From positions 1,674,001 to 1,738,000 of the forward strand of contig JBAIAC010000156.1 of the NCBI GenBank assembly GCA_037349315.1: 64,000 bases of DNA, given 5' to 3'. The translations under genes and the position numbers were made by a program. Position 1 is the first letter of the stretch; every line of letters begins with the position of its first letter. A model generated the notes under the pieces. The model saw only the letters and a list, made by a program, of their open reading frames with translations. It had not been told where the DNA came from and searched no databases. Source of the DNA: Chelydra serpentina. Lineage: Eukaryota; Chordata; Testudines; Chelydridae. Positions 51,311 to 61,760 of this stretch are shown in pieces.

Positions 51311-52932
51311 CTGCATCCTTGGCCTTCTATAAAGGAAACAAGCTGGAAGAGACAGGTCTAGTGGGTACGGTATGAGACTGGGACTCTGGTTCTAGTCCCA
51401 GCTCTGTTATTGCTCGGTGTCCTTGAACAATTCCATTCCTCAGTTTTCTCTCCCACCTCTTGTCCATTTAGACTAGAAGCTCTTTCTGGCAGTGTGTTCG
51501 CAGCGCTCCGGGTGCTGCCTTTATGCAAATAACGACCGAGGAGAAGGGAAGGGGCGTAGCGGGAAATAACAAACAGTCACGGGAAAGAGAGAGACGGGGA
51601 GTGTGAGAAAGAGCTGCTGGAACACGGCCCAAGGGAAGGATCCGTGAGCGCTCTTGACTCTCCCGCGGATTGACTTGTTTGCTGATGTCCAGGCAAAGGG
51701 GATTTTAGCCACAAGGATTTCTGTGGAAAGCAAAAGCATTATGGATAAATATCAGGGAGAGCTTAGTGGCCGGAATGAGTGCATTTCGTACGTACAAGCC
51801 AGTCCCTAGGTAGAAAACCCCGCTCCCTGCACGGAGTGAGTGACCCCGTTGCACCATGGAGCCCCGACATCCCCCCTGTATCCCGGCAGCTGGCGCTACC
51901 CGCGTTGGCAGCCTGGCGGGTGCCCGGCCCTCCAGCGTTTGGCGAGATCACGGCAGGGCTCTGTGCCCGGGCAGGGCGGGGCCCGTCTGTCAGATCAGAC
52001 TCTCCACAGGGTGAAAGGCCCCAGGAGCCAGCGAGGGCAGTAAAGTCCCCTCTGTTTGGGGCCGGATTGGGGAACCGCTGGGTGGCGACTCCGGCTGGGG
52101 CTATGCTGGGGGTCAGGCTGGGTGGGTCTCTTCCGGCTTCGGCTTGCACAGGCCGGATCAGCAGCAAGTGTCTAGCTGGCGTCATCCATGCGAGGGCTCG
52201 GTGGATTCGCCCCATGAGTGCCTGGGCCGGGGTTCACAGCAGGGTCTGTAACGCTTAGCGTGGTGCCCCATTCTGGTGACTAGCTCCAGTTCAGCGCCCC
52301 CTTTCTTCTCTTCCACCATGGCAGCTCCCAGAGTCGCGGCTGCCCCGTGTCTCGGCCGCCCGGCCAGGTCACGCTGTGATCCCCATTCTGGGGGAGCCTT
52401 TCAAAGTCAGACCCCTCTCTCCTGTGCCTGCTAGCGAAACCCTTCCTCTGTGGCTCTTAGTCCCCCCTTGGGGCTTCCTAGCCCCCCTTGCCTCAGGCCC
52501 CCACCACTGGGCCCAGCCATCGGGCTGTATAGAAGCCCCACCTCTCCCCTCCCAGGGGAGCTTCCTTCTAGCTAGCGCCCTGCACGCAGCCTAAGTCACT
52601 TCCCCTTTGCAGCTTAACTGGCTGATCGGGCCCCCACCTTAACCCCTCTCACTCGGGGCTGGTGCAGGGAGGGGATCGCAGGGTCCTGGGCTGGAAAAGG
52701 TTGGGCCCAACAGTCTCGGGGGTGGGGGAGGGGTTACGCTACAGGGGTTGGGGCACTGCAACTAGCAGGGAAGAAAGGAGAATTGAAGGGGGGGTTAGAT
52801 GGAGCAGACAGACTGACCGACAGACCAGCCCCCTGCAATCGGTGGGGGCTGCCTCCATGGTCATTCACCCCCCATGTGCCCCCAGCGGTGCTGTGTGACA
52901 CCCCCCCCCCCACCCCCGCTTTTCCTTCTCAG

Positions 52933-53064
52933 ACATCGACGAGTGCAACAAGACCCCAGGTATCTGCGGTCCCAAGGCCACGTGTATCAACACCAACGGG
53001 AGCTACCGGTGTGAGTGCTGGGCCGGCTACGTCCCCTCCAACAGGAACACGACCCTCTGCACAG
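52933..53064 (+). CDS. ADGRE1: ADGRE-type receptor: EGF-like domain 7
   Basis: A 132-nt exon (acceptor ttttccttctcag, donor gtgggt, phase 1-1). It encodes [18 protein letters not shown]…[25 protein letters not shown]. Six cysteines and calcium-binding pattern intact, with sequons NKT, NGS and NTT. It is a recent paralogue of EGF 8, differing at five residues or so (D/N, K/N, N/Y, W/R). All changes keep the fold residues. Confidence 0.9.
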
Positions 53065-53587
53065 GTGGGTCCTGCCGCGGGGGGCATGGAGGGGGCACCT
53101 GAGGGGGGTGGGCAAGACCTGGGATTACACAGGCAGAGGTCGTACCCAAGGGGGCAGCGAGCTGGGAACTGGCCTGGGACGCTGCGGCAGCCCCCCCTCC
53201 CTCCATGGATGGGTCCCTCTGGGTCTCATCCCTGGCCCGGGGGAGCTCAGCCCCCAGCCCCTCACCTCCCCCCAGCCAAGCCTGTCCATCCACTGGGGTG
53301 TTTCCAGTTGTCTCAGAGCCACAGCCGCCAGCGTGCCCATGTCTGGCTCTGGGAGCGGAGCAGGGGCTGCACCAGGCCAGGCCGGGGTGAGACTGATCCG
53401 TGCTGGAGCCAGGCCGGGGAGTGGGTGAGCCGGGCTGCCGGGGGCCGGGCGTCTCTTCCCAGGGGTTGCCAAGTGTCTTAACACACAAACCCAAAGACCC
53501 TTCCTCCCTCTTCTCTGAGGCCCCGCCCAGCTCACTCCATCCCTCTCCCTCCGTCGCTCGCTCTCTCCCACCCTCACTCACATTCAC

Positions 53588-53698
53588 TCCAACCTGAAAG
53601 CAACCAGACGAACCCTCCAGCAGGCTCTTCCACCATATTCTACCACCACCACGATGTACTTCTTCTCCGATCGTGTTGTCTTGCTGAGAGGCCCCACT
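53588..53698 (-). mobile_element. scrambled gypsy-element fragment at a duplication junction
   Basis: About 45 bp (53588-53632, 'tccaacctgaaagcaacca…') match the LTR at 56752-57194. The next 55 bp ('ctaccaccaccacgatgtacttcttctcc…') match the integrase region of element A (10852-10908). Both are in minus sense. The two parts are far apart in a normal element, so this is a deletion product. It sits exactly between the two 2.95-kb units. Confidence 0.75.
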
Positions 53699-54255
53699 AT
53701 CATAGAATCATAGAATCATAGAATCTCAGGGTTGGAAGGGACCTCAGGAGGTCATCTAGTCCAACCCCCTGCTCAAAGCAGGACCAACCCCAACTAAATC
53801 ATCCCAGCCAGGGCTTTGTCAAGCCTGACCTTAAAAACCTCTAAGGATGGAGATTCCACCACTTCCCTAGGTAACCCATTCTAGTGCTTCACCACCCTAC
53901 TAGTGAAGAAGTTTTTCCTAATATCCAACCTAAACCTCCCCCTCTGCAACTTGAGACCATTACTCCTTGTTCTGTCATCCCAGTTCCCTCAGCCTCTCCT
54001 CATAAGTCATGTGCTCCAGCCCCCTAATCATTTTTGTTGCCCTCCGCTGGACTCTTTCCAATTTATCCACATCCTTCTTGGAGTGTGGGGCCAAAACTGG
54101 ACACAGTACTCCAAATGAGGCCTCATTTGAGTTTCCTGCCAAAGGAACAAGGGATTTTTTCCAGCCCTGATGCACTCCCGGCCGTGAGCCAGGAGACACA
54201 AAGCTCCTCTCAGTGAGGGGGAGCAGAGGGTAAAATCTGCATGGTGAGGCAGGGG
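53699..54255 (-). mobile_element. CR1 LINE 3' end, duplicated copy with internal deletion
   Basis: Duplicate of 50641-51310 with a deletion of roughly 110 bp between two 'atc' trinucleotides. Otherwise nearly identical. Confidence 0.85.
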
Positions 54256-55878
54256 AGACACATCCTTGGCCTTCTATAAAGGAAACAAGCTGGAAGAGAC
54301 AGGTCTAGTGGGTACGGTATGAGACTGGGACTCTGGTTCTAGTCCCAGCTCTGTTATTGCTCGGTGTCCTTGAACAATTCCATTCCTCAGTTTTCTCTCC
54401 CACCTCTTGTCCATTTAGACTAGAAGCTCTTTCTGGCAGTGTGTGCGCAGCGCTCCGGGTGCTGCCTTTATGCAAATAACGACCGAGGAGAAGGGAAGGG
54501 GCGTAGCGGGAAATAACAAACACTGTCACGGGAAAGAGAGAGACGGGGAGTGTGAGAAAGAGCTGCTGGAACACGGCCCAAGGGAAGGATCCGTGAGCGC
54601 TCTTGACTCTCCCGTGGATTGACTTGTTTGCTGATGTCCAGGCAAAGGGGATTTTAGCCACAAGGATTTCTGTGGGAAGCAAAAGCATTATGGATAAATA
54701 TCAGGGAGAGCTTAGTGGCTGGAATGAGTGCATCTCTGTACGTACAAGCCAGTCCCTAGGTAGAAAACCCCGCTCCCTGCACGGGGTGAGTGACCCCGCT
54801 GCACCATGGAGCCCCGACATCCCCCCTGTATCCCGGCAGCTGGCGCTACCCGCGTTGGCAGCCTGGCGGGTGCCCGGCCCTCCAGCGTTTGGCGAGATCA
54901 CGGCAGGGCTCTGTGCCCGGGCAGGGCGGGGCCCATCTGTCAGATCAGACTCTCCACAGGGTGAAAGGCCCCAGGAGCCAGCGAGGGCAGTAAAGTCCCC
55001 TCCGTTTGGGGCCGGATTGGGGAACCGCTGGGTGGCGACTCCGGCTGGGGCTATGCTGGGGGTCAGGCTGGGCGGGTCTCTTCCGGCTTCGGCTTGCACA
55101 GGCCGGATCAGCAGCAAGTGTTTAGCTGGCGTCATCCGTCCAAGGGCTCGGTGGATTCGCCCCACAGGTCCCTGGGCCGGGGTTCACAGCAGGGTCTGTA
55201 ACGCTTAGCGTGGTGCCCCATTCTGGCGACTAGCTCCAGTTCAGCGCCCCCTTTCTTCTCTTCCACCATTGCAGCTCCCAGAGTCGCGGCTGCCCCGTGT
55301 CTCGGCCGCCCGGCCAGGTCACACTGTGATCCCCATTCTGGGAGAGCCTTTCAACATCAGACCCCTCTCTCCTGTGCCTGCTAGCGAAACCCTTCCTCTG
55401 TGGCTCCTAGTCCCCCCTTGGGGCTTCCTAGCCCCCCTTGCCTCAGGCCCCCACCACTGGGCCCAGCCATCGGGCTGTATAGAAGCCCCACCTCTCCCCT
55501 CCCAGGGGAGCTTCCTTCTAGCTAGCGCCCTGCACGCAGCCTAAGTCACTTCCCCTTTGCAGCTTAACTGGCTGATCGGGCCCCCACCTTAACCCCTCTC
55601 ACTCGGGGCTGGTGCAGGGAGGGGATCGCAGGGTCCTGGGCTGGAAAAGGTTGGGCCCAACAGTCTCGGGGGTGGGGGAGGGGTTACGCTACAGGGGTTG
55701 GGGCACTGCAACTAGCAGGGAAGAAAGGAGAATTGAAGGGGGGGTTAGATGGAGCAGACAGACTGACCGACAGACCAGCCCCCTGCAATCGGTGGGGGCT
55801 GCCTCCATGGTCATTCACCCCCCATGTGCCCCCAGCCATGCTGTGTGACACCCCCCCGCCCCTGCTTTCCCCTCTCAG

Positions 55879-56010
55879 ACATCAACGAGTGCAACAACAC
55901 CCCAGGTATCTGCGGTCCCAAGGCCACGTGTATCAACACCTACGGGAGCTACCGGTGTGAGTGCCGGGCCGGCTACGTCCCCTCCAACAGGAACACGACC
56001 CTGTGCACAG
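55879..56010 (+). CDS. ADGRE1: ADGRE-type receptor: EGF-like domain 8
   Basis: A 132-nt exon (acceptor ccctctcag, donor gtgggt, phase 1-1). It encodes [18 protein letters not shown]…[25 protein letters not shown]. Duplicate of EGF 7 with all cysteines and an open frame. It is the last EGF module before the stalk. The final partial codon joins the exon at 57648 to give Val-Pro-Ser. Confidence 0.9.
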
Positions 56011-56534
56011 GTGGGTCCTGCCGCGGGGGGCATGGAGGGGGCACCTGAGGGGGCTGGGCAAGACCTGGGATTACACAGGCAGAGGTCGTACCCAAGGGGG
56101 CAGCGAGTTGGGAACTGGCCTGGGACGCTGCGGCAGCCCCCCTGTCCCCCATGGACTGGTCCCTCTGGGTCTCATCCCTACCTGGGGAGAAATTAGTATC
56201 CAGCCCCTCACCTCCCCCCAGCCTGTCCGTCCACTGGGGTGTTTCTGGTTGTCTCAGAGCCACAGCCGCCAGCGTGCCCATGTCTGGCTCTGGGAGCGGA
56301 GCAGGGGCTGCACGAGGCCAGGCCCGGGTGAGACTGATCCGTGCTGGAGCCAGGCCGGGGAGTGGGTGAGCCGGGCTGCCGGGGGCTGGGCGTCTCTTCC
56401 CTAGGGGTTGCCAAATGTCTAATCACACAAACCCAAAGACCCTTCCTCCCTCGTCTCTGAGGCCCCGCCCAGCTCACTCCATCCCTCTCCCTCCGTCGCT
56501 CGCTCTCTCCCACCCTCACTCACATTCACCAGGT

Positions 56535-57260
56535 TGGGGCAGGGGTTTGGGGTGTGGGAGGGGTGCAGGCTCCAGGCTAAGCCTGGGTAAGGGGGTTGGG
56601 GTGCAGGTGGGGGTCAGGGGTGCAGGCTCTGGGAGGGGGTCTGGGCTCCGGGAGGGGGCTCAGGGCTCGGGTAAGGGTTGGGATGCGGGAGGGGGTGTGG
56701 GCTCTGGGATGGAGCTCAGGGCTGCGGCAGGGGGTTGGGGTGCGGAAGGGCTGTCACGGAGTGTGGGGGAGTCAGGCCTTGCACCCCCTTCCCCGGATTC
56801 ACTGGGAGTCTCAGCCAGCCAGTAGAACAGAAGGTTTATTAGGGATGCCAGGAACACAGTCCAAACAGAGCTTGTCAGTACAAACAGGACCCCTCAGTCG
56901 GGCCCTTCTGGGGGCCAGGGAGCTTAGACCCCAGCCTGGGGGCTCCCTGCATTTCACCACCCAGCTCCAACCTGAAACCAACCAGACAAACCCTCCAGCA
57001 GGCTCTTCCCCTCCCCCGGGGCTCCTCCTCTAGCCTGTGTCCATTCTCCCAGCCAAAGGTGTCACCTCCCAACCCCCGTCCTGGCTCATGTGACAGCCCC
57101 AGGTAAAGTCTCGCATTCCCAATGCAGCAGGTCCGAGGGAACCTCCCCCGCAAGCCTCCCAGTTCAAATCCATCTCGCTCCCTACTCCGTCACAAGGGGG
57201 TGCAGGATGCAGGCTCCGGGAGGGAGTTTGGGTGCCAGAGGGGTCTCAGGTGGCTCTTAC
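56535..57260. repeat. G-rich minisatellite, split by a solo LTR
   Basis: Units such as 'gggtgcaggctctgggaggg' recur from 56535 to 56751 and resume at 57195-57260. Long plus-strand ORFs here follow the repeat composition and are not genes. Confidence 0.7.
56752..57194 (-). mobile_element. solo LTR of a gypsy-like element related to A and B
   Basis: 443 bp, tgtcacggag…ccgtcaca, inserted in the minisatellite. The flanks agggc (56747-56751) and agggg (57195-57199) are a one-mismatch target duplication. Its first 200 bp match the A and B LTRs ('ggattcactgggagtctcagcc'); the rest is diverged, so it is a sister subfamily. Confidence 0.85.
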
Positions 57261-57647
57261 CTCGGGTGGCTCCCAGTCGGCAGCACAGCGGGGCTAAGGC
57301 ATGTGTAAAGGTGGGTTCTCCCCAGCGGGCAGAGGCATCCGTACCAGCAGGTCTCTCTGCAGAGTAGATGGAAACACGTCAAGTAATCTCAGAGACAGGA
57401 GCAGGAGGGAGGGGCAAAGCGGAGTGTAAATGGAGGAGAGAGAGAGACAGAGTGAAACGGGGAGAAAGGGAGGGAGTTTTGTAGCAGCCGCATGTTAAAC
57501 TATTGGCAGTGCAGGACTGGCATGTGGACAGAGAGCAGCCATCGGGGCTGGGAAGAGAAGGGGATTTTCCTCCAGGCAGGAGTGAGTTGATATGAAAATC
57601 TGATATGAAAGCTCTAACGTCTGCTCCTCTCTTCCCGTCGCTCCAAG

Positions 57648-57715
57648 TCCCCAGCATTAACTCCAGCACTGAGTTCGAGGGAATCAAAGAGAAGTGCAGG
57701 AATTTCTCTCTGCAG
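57648..57715 (+). CDS. ADGRE1: ADGRE-type receptor: stalk exon 1
   Basis: A 68-nt exon (acceptor tcttcccgtcgctccaag, donor gtatgt), phase 1 in and phase 0 out. The reading VPSINSSTEFEGIKEKC RNFSLQ requires the acceptor just before 'tccccag'; the more obvious 'ccccag' five bases later gives the wrong frame. A single cysteine and two sequons (NSS, NFS) match the short linker exon that follows the EGF array in mammalian ADGRE1. Confidence 0.7.
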
Positions 57716-57899
57716 GTATGTTTGAACCCATCATTCTTTTGTTGGGGATTTTGCCCTGTGTTTTGTACCACCAGTATGGAAATTCCCAGACGAAAACTTT
57801 TGCTGTTGGTATTACGGTGACCCCAAGATCAGGGCAATGCTGTGTTTGTTCCTTTCATCGCTGGGACTTGATCCTCCTCATCCCACTAGTAGAGCGGAA

Positions 57900-58085
57900 G
57901 AATTACTTCTCGTGTCTTGCTTACAACGCTCCTGGTAATACATCCCACAATGAGGTTTGCTTTTTTTGCAACAGCATTACACTGTTACGCTCATATTTAG
58001 CTTGTGATCCATTATGACCCCCAGATCCCTTTCCACAGTACAGTGCTCCTTCCTAGGCAGGCATTTCCCATTTTGCATGTGTGCA
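57900..58085 (-). mobile_element. CR1-type LINE, 3' part
   Basis: Contains 'tttttttgcaacagcattacactgtt' and 'cccccagatccctttc', a CR1 3' region in reverse. It is cut at 58085 by a DNA transposon and resumes at 58895. Confidence 0.65.
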
Positions 58086-58894
58086 ACGGGCCTTGGCTAC
58101 ACTTGCAGATGTACAGCGCTGTTAGTTAAACCCGTGTTCATACAGCTGAGTAGGGAAAGCGCTGCAGCCTGTCCACACTGGCAGCTGCCAGCGCAGTAAG
58201 GTGGCTACATTTGAGGCATTTGCAGCTGTATTGGGAGCGGTGCATTATGGGCATTCAAGTGGCTGCAACGTGCTTTTCAAATCGGGGGGGTGAGGGGGAC
58301 TTTGACAGGGAGCGTTTTGGGAGAGAGAGTGGGTTTTTGGAATCTCCACAGAGTGTCAGCTCATTATTTCCACACCTCCACATCCCCTGCCTCTCTCTCA
58401 ATCACTGAAAGCAAACAGCAGGGGCTTTGTTTGTTTTTAAAGAGCAGATAAAAGAGAGGAAATGGAGCCTTCCCCCTCCCCCCCCCGCCATTCTTCTCTG
58501 CCCCCAACACACACACAGGCCGTCTCTGTCCAAGGCAACTTTGCTGTCGGCATTCCTAACGGAGCCCCTCCCCTCCCCGCAAACAGTAGCTGTGTTTGGT
58601 TTTTTGTAAAGCACCTCAACAACGGAGCTCTGAACTCCAACCCGGAAGTGCCGTTTCAAAACAAAGCAGCTTCCGGAGATCAGTAACTGCGTTGTTCCTC
58701 GGCTACACTGAAAGACCAACGTTCCACCCACTTCGCAACAGTTGCTATTCCTCTCGGGGAGGTGGAGTACGTGCAGCGCTGCATCTGAGGAGATACACCG
58801 TTGCACGTGCCTTGCAAGTGTAGCCAGTTAATGAGTTACAGCGCTGCAGGCAGTTTTATTGCGCTGTAACTCGTAAGTGTAGCCATGGTCTGAT
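58086..58894. mobile_element. Harbinger-like non-autonomous DNA transposon
   Basis: The ends gggccttggctacacttgcag and (complement) gaccatggctacacttacgag form imperfect terminal inverted repeats. Internal 'cagcgctg' and 'ctgtaactc' palindromic motifs resemble those at 19.07-19.3 kb. The flanking LINE becomes continuous when it is removed ('tgtgcaac' + 'tgattgttcc'). The 3-bp target duplication is not resolvable. Confidence 0.6.
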
Positions 58895-59850
58895 TGTTCC
58901 TTCCTAAGTGGAGTAATTTGCATTTGTCCTTATTCAACTTCGTCCCATTTTGAATTTTAATCCTATCCTTCAAAGCACTTGCAAGCCCTCCCAGTTTGGT
59001 ATCGTCCACAAAATGTATAAGTGTGCTCTGTATGCCATTATCTAAATCACTGATGATGATATTGAACAGAACAGAACCCAACACTGATCCCTGCGGGCAG
59101 GGGCGGCTCCAGGCACCAGCGCAGCAAGCCCGTGCCTGCGGCGGCAAGCTGCTGGGGGTGGCGCTCCTCCCCGCCCGGCTGGGGGAGCAGGGCCATGGGC
59201 ATGCCGCCCTCCCCGCGGTGCTCCTCCGGCCGGGGGAGAGCGGAGACATGCCGCCGCCCTCCCCGCAGCGCTCCTCCGGCCGGCCAGGGGAGAGCGGGGC
59301 ATGCTGCCACCCTCCCCGCCGGCACCCGGAGCTGGGCTGCGGGCATGCTGCGTTCCCCGCCCCGGCCCCAGCGGGGCCACCCGCGGGGCAGCTGGGCGGT
59401 GGGCATGCCACCCTCCCGGCTGGGGGAGTGGGGCGGCCGGTGGCTTTTTTGCCTGGGGCGGCAAAAAAGCCAGAGCCAGCCCTGCCTGCGGGACCCCACT
59501 CGATATGCCCTTCCAGCTTGACTGTGAACCACTGATAAGTACTCTCTGGGAACGGTTTTCCAACTAGTTATGCATCCACCTTAGAGTGGCTCCATACAGG
59601 TTGTATTTCCCTAGTTTGTTTATGAGGTCACGTGAAACAGTGTCAAAAGCCTCACTAACGTCAACATATACCACATCTACCGCTTCCCCCCTATCCACAA
59701 GGCTTCTTACCCTGCCCAAGAAAGCTAACAGGTTGATTTGACAGGATTTGTTCTTGACAAATCCACGCTGACTGTTACTTGTCACCTTATTATCTTCTAG
59801 GTGTTTGCAAATTGATATTGAACCTTCTAAAACTTCTGTAGCTTTGCTAG
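58895..59850 (-). mobile_element. CR1-type LINE, RT part (split by a hAT element)
   Basis: The stretch 59564-59785 encodes '…FVKNKSCQINLLAFLGRV…EAFDTVS…'. The stretch 58895-59090 encodes the YxDD-region variant '…LIHFVDDTKLGG…' and '…KDKCKLLHLG…'. Interrupted by 59098-59484. Dead copy. Confidence 0.75.
59098..59484. mobile_element. hAT-type non-autonomous DNA transposon (387 bp)
   Basis: The exact 8-bp target duplication CCTGCGGG is at 59090-59097 and 59485-59492. The terminal inverted repeats begin CAGGG on both sides (CAGGGGCGGCTC / CAGGGCTGGCTC). The interior is very GC-rich and non-coding, and it splits the CR1 RT frame. Confidence 0.9.
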
Positions 59851-60225
59851 TGGCCGGCCAACAGACTTACACACCCATTGTCTTCCTGCAGAAGAGCATT
59901 GACGCTACAGACCATATACTCTGATTTCTTCTGCTGATTTTCATGGCATTTCTTTCCAATATGCACCTCCATGTCTATCTGCATCTTCCTTCACTTCCTC
60001 TTTCCTCTTCGCCCACGAGCACCACATCATCTGAAAAAGGCATGTGCCAGGGAGCCACTCTCTGGCTGCTTTCTGTCATTGCATCGAGCACCAACGTGAA
60101 CAAAAAGGGACTTAGTCCCCAGCCTTGATGTATTCCAGCTGTTACTAGAAACTCTTCCCTTTCTCCACCTGAACCTGTCGCTGTGGCAACAGCACCATGG
60201 CACATGTCCTGGACACGGCTGAAAT
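59851..60225 (-). mobile_element. RTE-like LINE RT fragment
   Basis: Minus-strand frame 59975-60205 reads '…EFLVTAGIHQGWGLSPFLFTLVLDAM…' and '…PFSDDVVLVGEE…', RT motifs 4 and 5 of an RTE-type LINE. The catalytic pair is SDD rather than the usual ADD. It is a short fragment next to, but distinct from, the CR1. Confidence 0.65.
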
Positions 60226-60343
60226 AAAAACTTTATTCGCTCAATTAGGGGGTCAGGATCAGGCCCCTGCATAAAGCAAACACCAACGTCCATCGCCCTT
60301 CAGCGCCTGCAGAACTCACCCTCTGCCCTGGGTCTCTCTGCAG

Positions 60344-60448
60344 GGAAAGTGGAGCAGCGGAAACAGCAGTTTTTGCTCTTTCTTTAATTCGACCTTAGAG
60401 ATTTTGATGTCCACGTATGGAGACGGGAGTGCGGCGTTATCACTGGAG
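60344..60448 (+). CDS. ADGRE1: ADGRE-type receptor: stalk exon 2 (start of GAIN region)
   Basis: A 105-nt exon (acceptor ctgggtctctctgcag, donor gtgagag), phase 0-0, 35 codons with no stop: GKWSSGNSSFCSFFNSTLE then ILMSTYGDGSAALSLE. It joins the 57648 and 61126 exons exactly in phase. The single Cys followed by an amphipathic stretch, ending 'SLE' before 'NVT', matches the corresponding human ADGRE1 exon, which has one such Cys and ends 'SLK' before 'NTT'. Two sequons (NSS, NST). It is too short to stand out as an ORF. Confidence 0.8.
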
Positions 60449-60603
60449 GTGAGAGGCTCCGCCCCATGAATGTGCCCCTGAGTGTGCCCCAGAGACCTGT
60501 GTGCTGCTGTACCGGGTTAGGAGTCTCACTGGCAGAGGCAGAGGGAGACATGTAGATACTGTTCATAAAAGATCTGTGACCTCCACTGCTATGGGGAGGG
60601 CGT

Positions 60604-60695
60604 GCGCCCTCTAGTGGTGTTTGTCTGTGTGCACACGCCCTCTAGTGGTGTGAGTGCACGTTTGTGTTTGTTCACCCACATGCGCCCTCTAGTGT
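60604..60695 (-). promoter_or_regulatory. cluster of three CTCF-like motifs
   Basis: The sequence gcgccctctagtgg at 60604-60617, cgccctctagtgg at 60636-60648 and gcgccctctagtgt at 60682-60695 each match the reverse complement of the CTCF core, all in one orientation, within 92 bp. Confidence 0.45.
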
Positions 60696-61125
60696 TCAGA
60701 ACTGTTGTTGTTCATCAGAGGTGCTATACTGCTAACAGTTAATGGGGATTCCCCTTCAGCTCATCTGTCAGTGACCTGAGGTTTTCAGGCAGCAGGATCT
60801 GGGCTCTATCCCGGTCCTGCCAGACAGCCTAGGAAGCCGTGGGCTTGTGACAACGTTTCTCCCTGGCATCAGTAACGGAGGGATGGGAGAGTGGGAGCAA
60901 AGAAGGAATGACAAAGGGTTCTAATCCCAGTTAGCCTCTGACCCCAGTGGGGCCCTGAGTCTCTGTCAGTGGACCCCTTTTGTAAAGGGCTCCTCCTCTG
61001 AGAGTATTGCAGCCCCCCTCAACTGGGAGAGGCTGTGATGCCCGATGCGCCCTGGGAACACACGGGACGTGGCAGCTGAACCCCCGAACTCCTTGCTCCC
61101 AGGGCTTTTCCTTTCCTCTCCCCAG

Positions 61126-61300
61126 AACGTGACTCTCCGTTTCAACTCCCTCCTGAACAGCACCTCCCTCTGGGAGGAGGGAGACAAGGGGGACATGGGG
61201 TCGGCCGTGACGGTCCTGCTGCGGAGCGTGGAACTGGCCGCACTGGCCACTGCGCTCCAGTCTCCAGAGACAACACAGAACGCGACGACAGAGTCTATGG
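61126..61300 (+). CDS. ADGRE1: ADGRE-type receptor: GAIN-domain exon A
   Basis: A 175-nt exon (acceptor tttcctctccccag, donor gtgagg), phase 0 in, phase 1 out. It encodes NVTLRFNSLLNSTSLWEEG…SAVTVLLRSVELAALATAL…QNATTESM. The helical 'SAVTVLLRSVE' segment is the hallmark of the ADGRE1 GAIN subdomain A ('S-AVTVFLESVE' in mammals). Three sequons (NVT, NST, NAT). The GAIN domain autocleaves adhesion GPCRs at the GPS, which lies downstream of this window. Confidence 0.85.
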
Positions 61301-61324
61301 GTGAGGGGGGATGTTTGGCTCTCA

Positions 61325-61338
61325 GCGCCACCTGCTGG
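61325..61338 (-). promoter_or_regulatory. CTCF-like motif
   Basis: The sequence gcgccacctgctgg, reverse complement ccagcaggtggcgc, is a very close match to the CTCF core. It lies 25 bp after GAIN exon A. Confidence 0.5.
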
Positions 61339-61760
61339 CTGCCATGAGATAAGGGGTTATACACTGTGCCCCAAATCTACTGGAAGTTAGAGCCTATATA
61401 CCGCTGTGGATGTGAGCCTGTGTTCAGTACAGACACAGAGCAGCACTGCCCCTGCACCAGGGAATATAACCCAGCCCCGCCAGTGCCCCCAGGAGCAGCA
61501 GCAATGCCTGAGAAGGGTTTAAATGCAACATTTGGCATTCCACCACTAGGGGCTGCCACGCTGAGCCAGGCGCCTTCCCCCACCCCCACTACTCCCCCTG
61601 CTGGGGACGCAGCATCCTCAGGGAGACACAGCCAGAATGGGGGGAGGGGACATGGGGTGGGAGGAGTGGGAGGGGGGTGGATCTGGCCCAGAATGGGCAG
61701 ATTCCCAGGGAAGTGGTTTCACAGCGAGGGGCTCTGTCATTCCTCACCCCACATCCGCAG

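Larger units (their letters stand above)
50641..53586 (+). repeat. 2.95-kb tandem unit, copy 1
   Basis: It begins with a CR1 tail ('tcatagaatcatagaatctcagg') and ends 'caccctcactcacattcac'. Equivalent positions in copy 2 lie 2,949-2,950 bp further on from about 51,500 to 52,900, and slightly more before a deletion in copy 2. It carries EGF exon 7. Confidence 0.9.
53699..56530 (+). repeat. 2.95-kb tandem unit, copy 2
   Basis: Same order as copy 1: CR1 3' end, non-coding GC-rich spacer, EGF exon, intron, ending 'caccctcactcacattcacc'. Its CR1 has lost about 110 bp relative to copy 1 (join at 'gttctgtcatcccagttccctc', near 53978). Confidence 0.9.

Noticed and set aside
56415..57033. Plus-strand ORFs of 136-145 codons
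   Set aside because: Glycine-rich translation of a G-rich minisatellite and an LTR.
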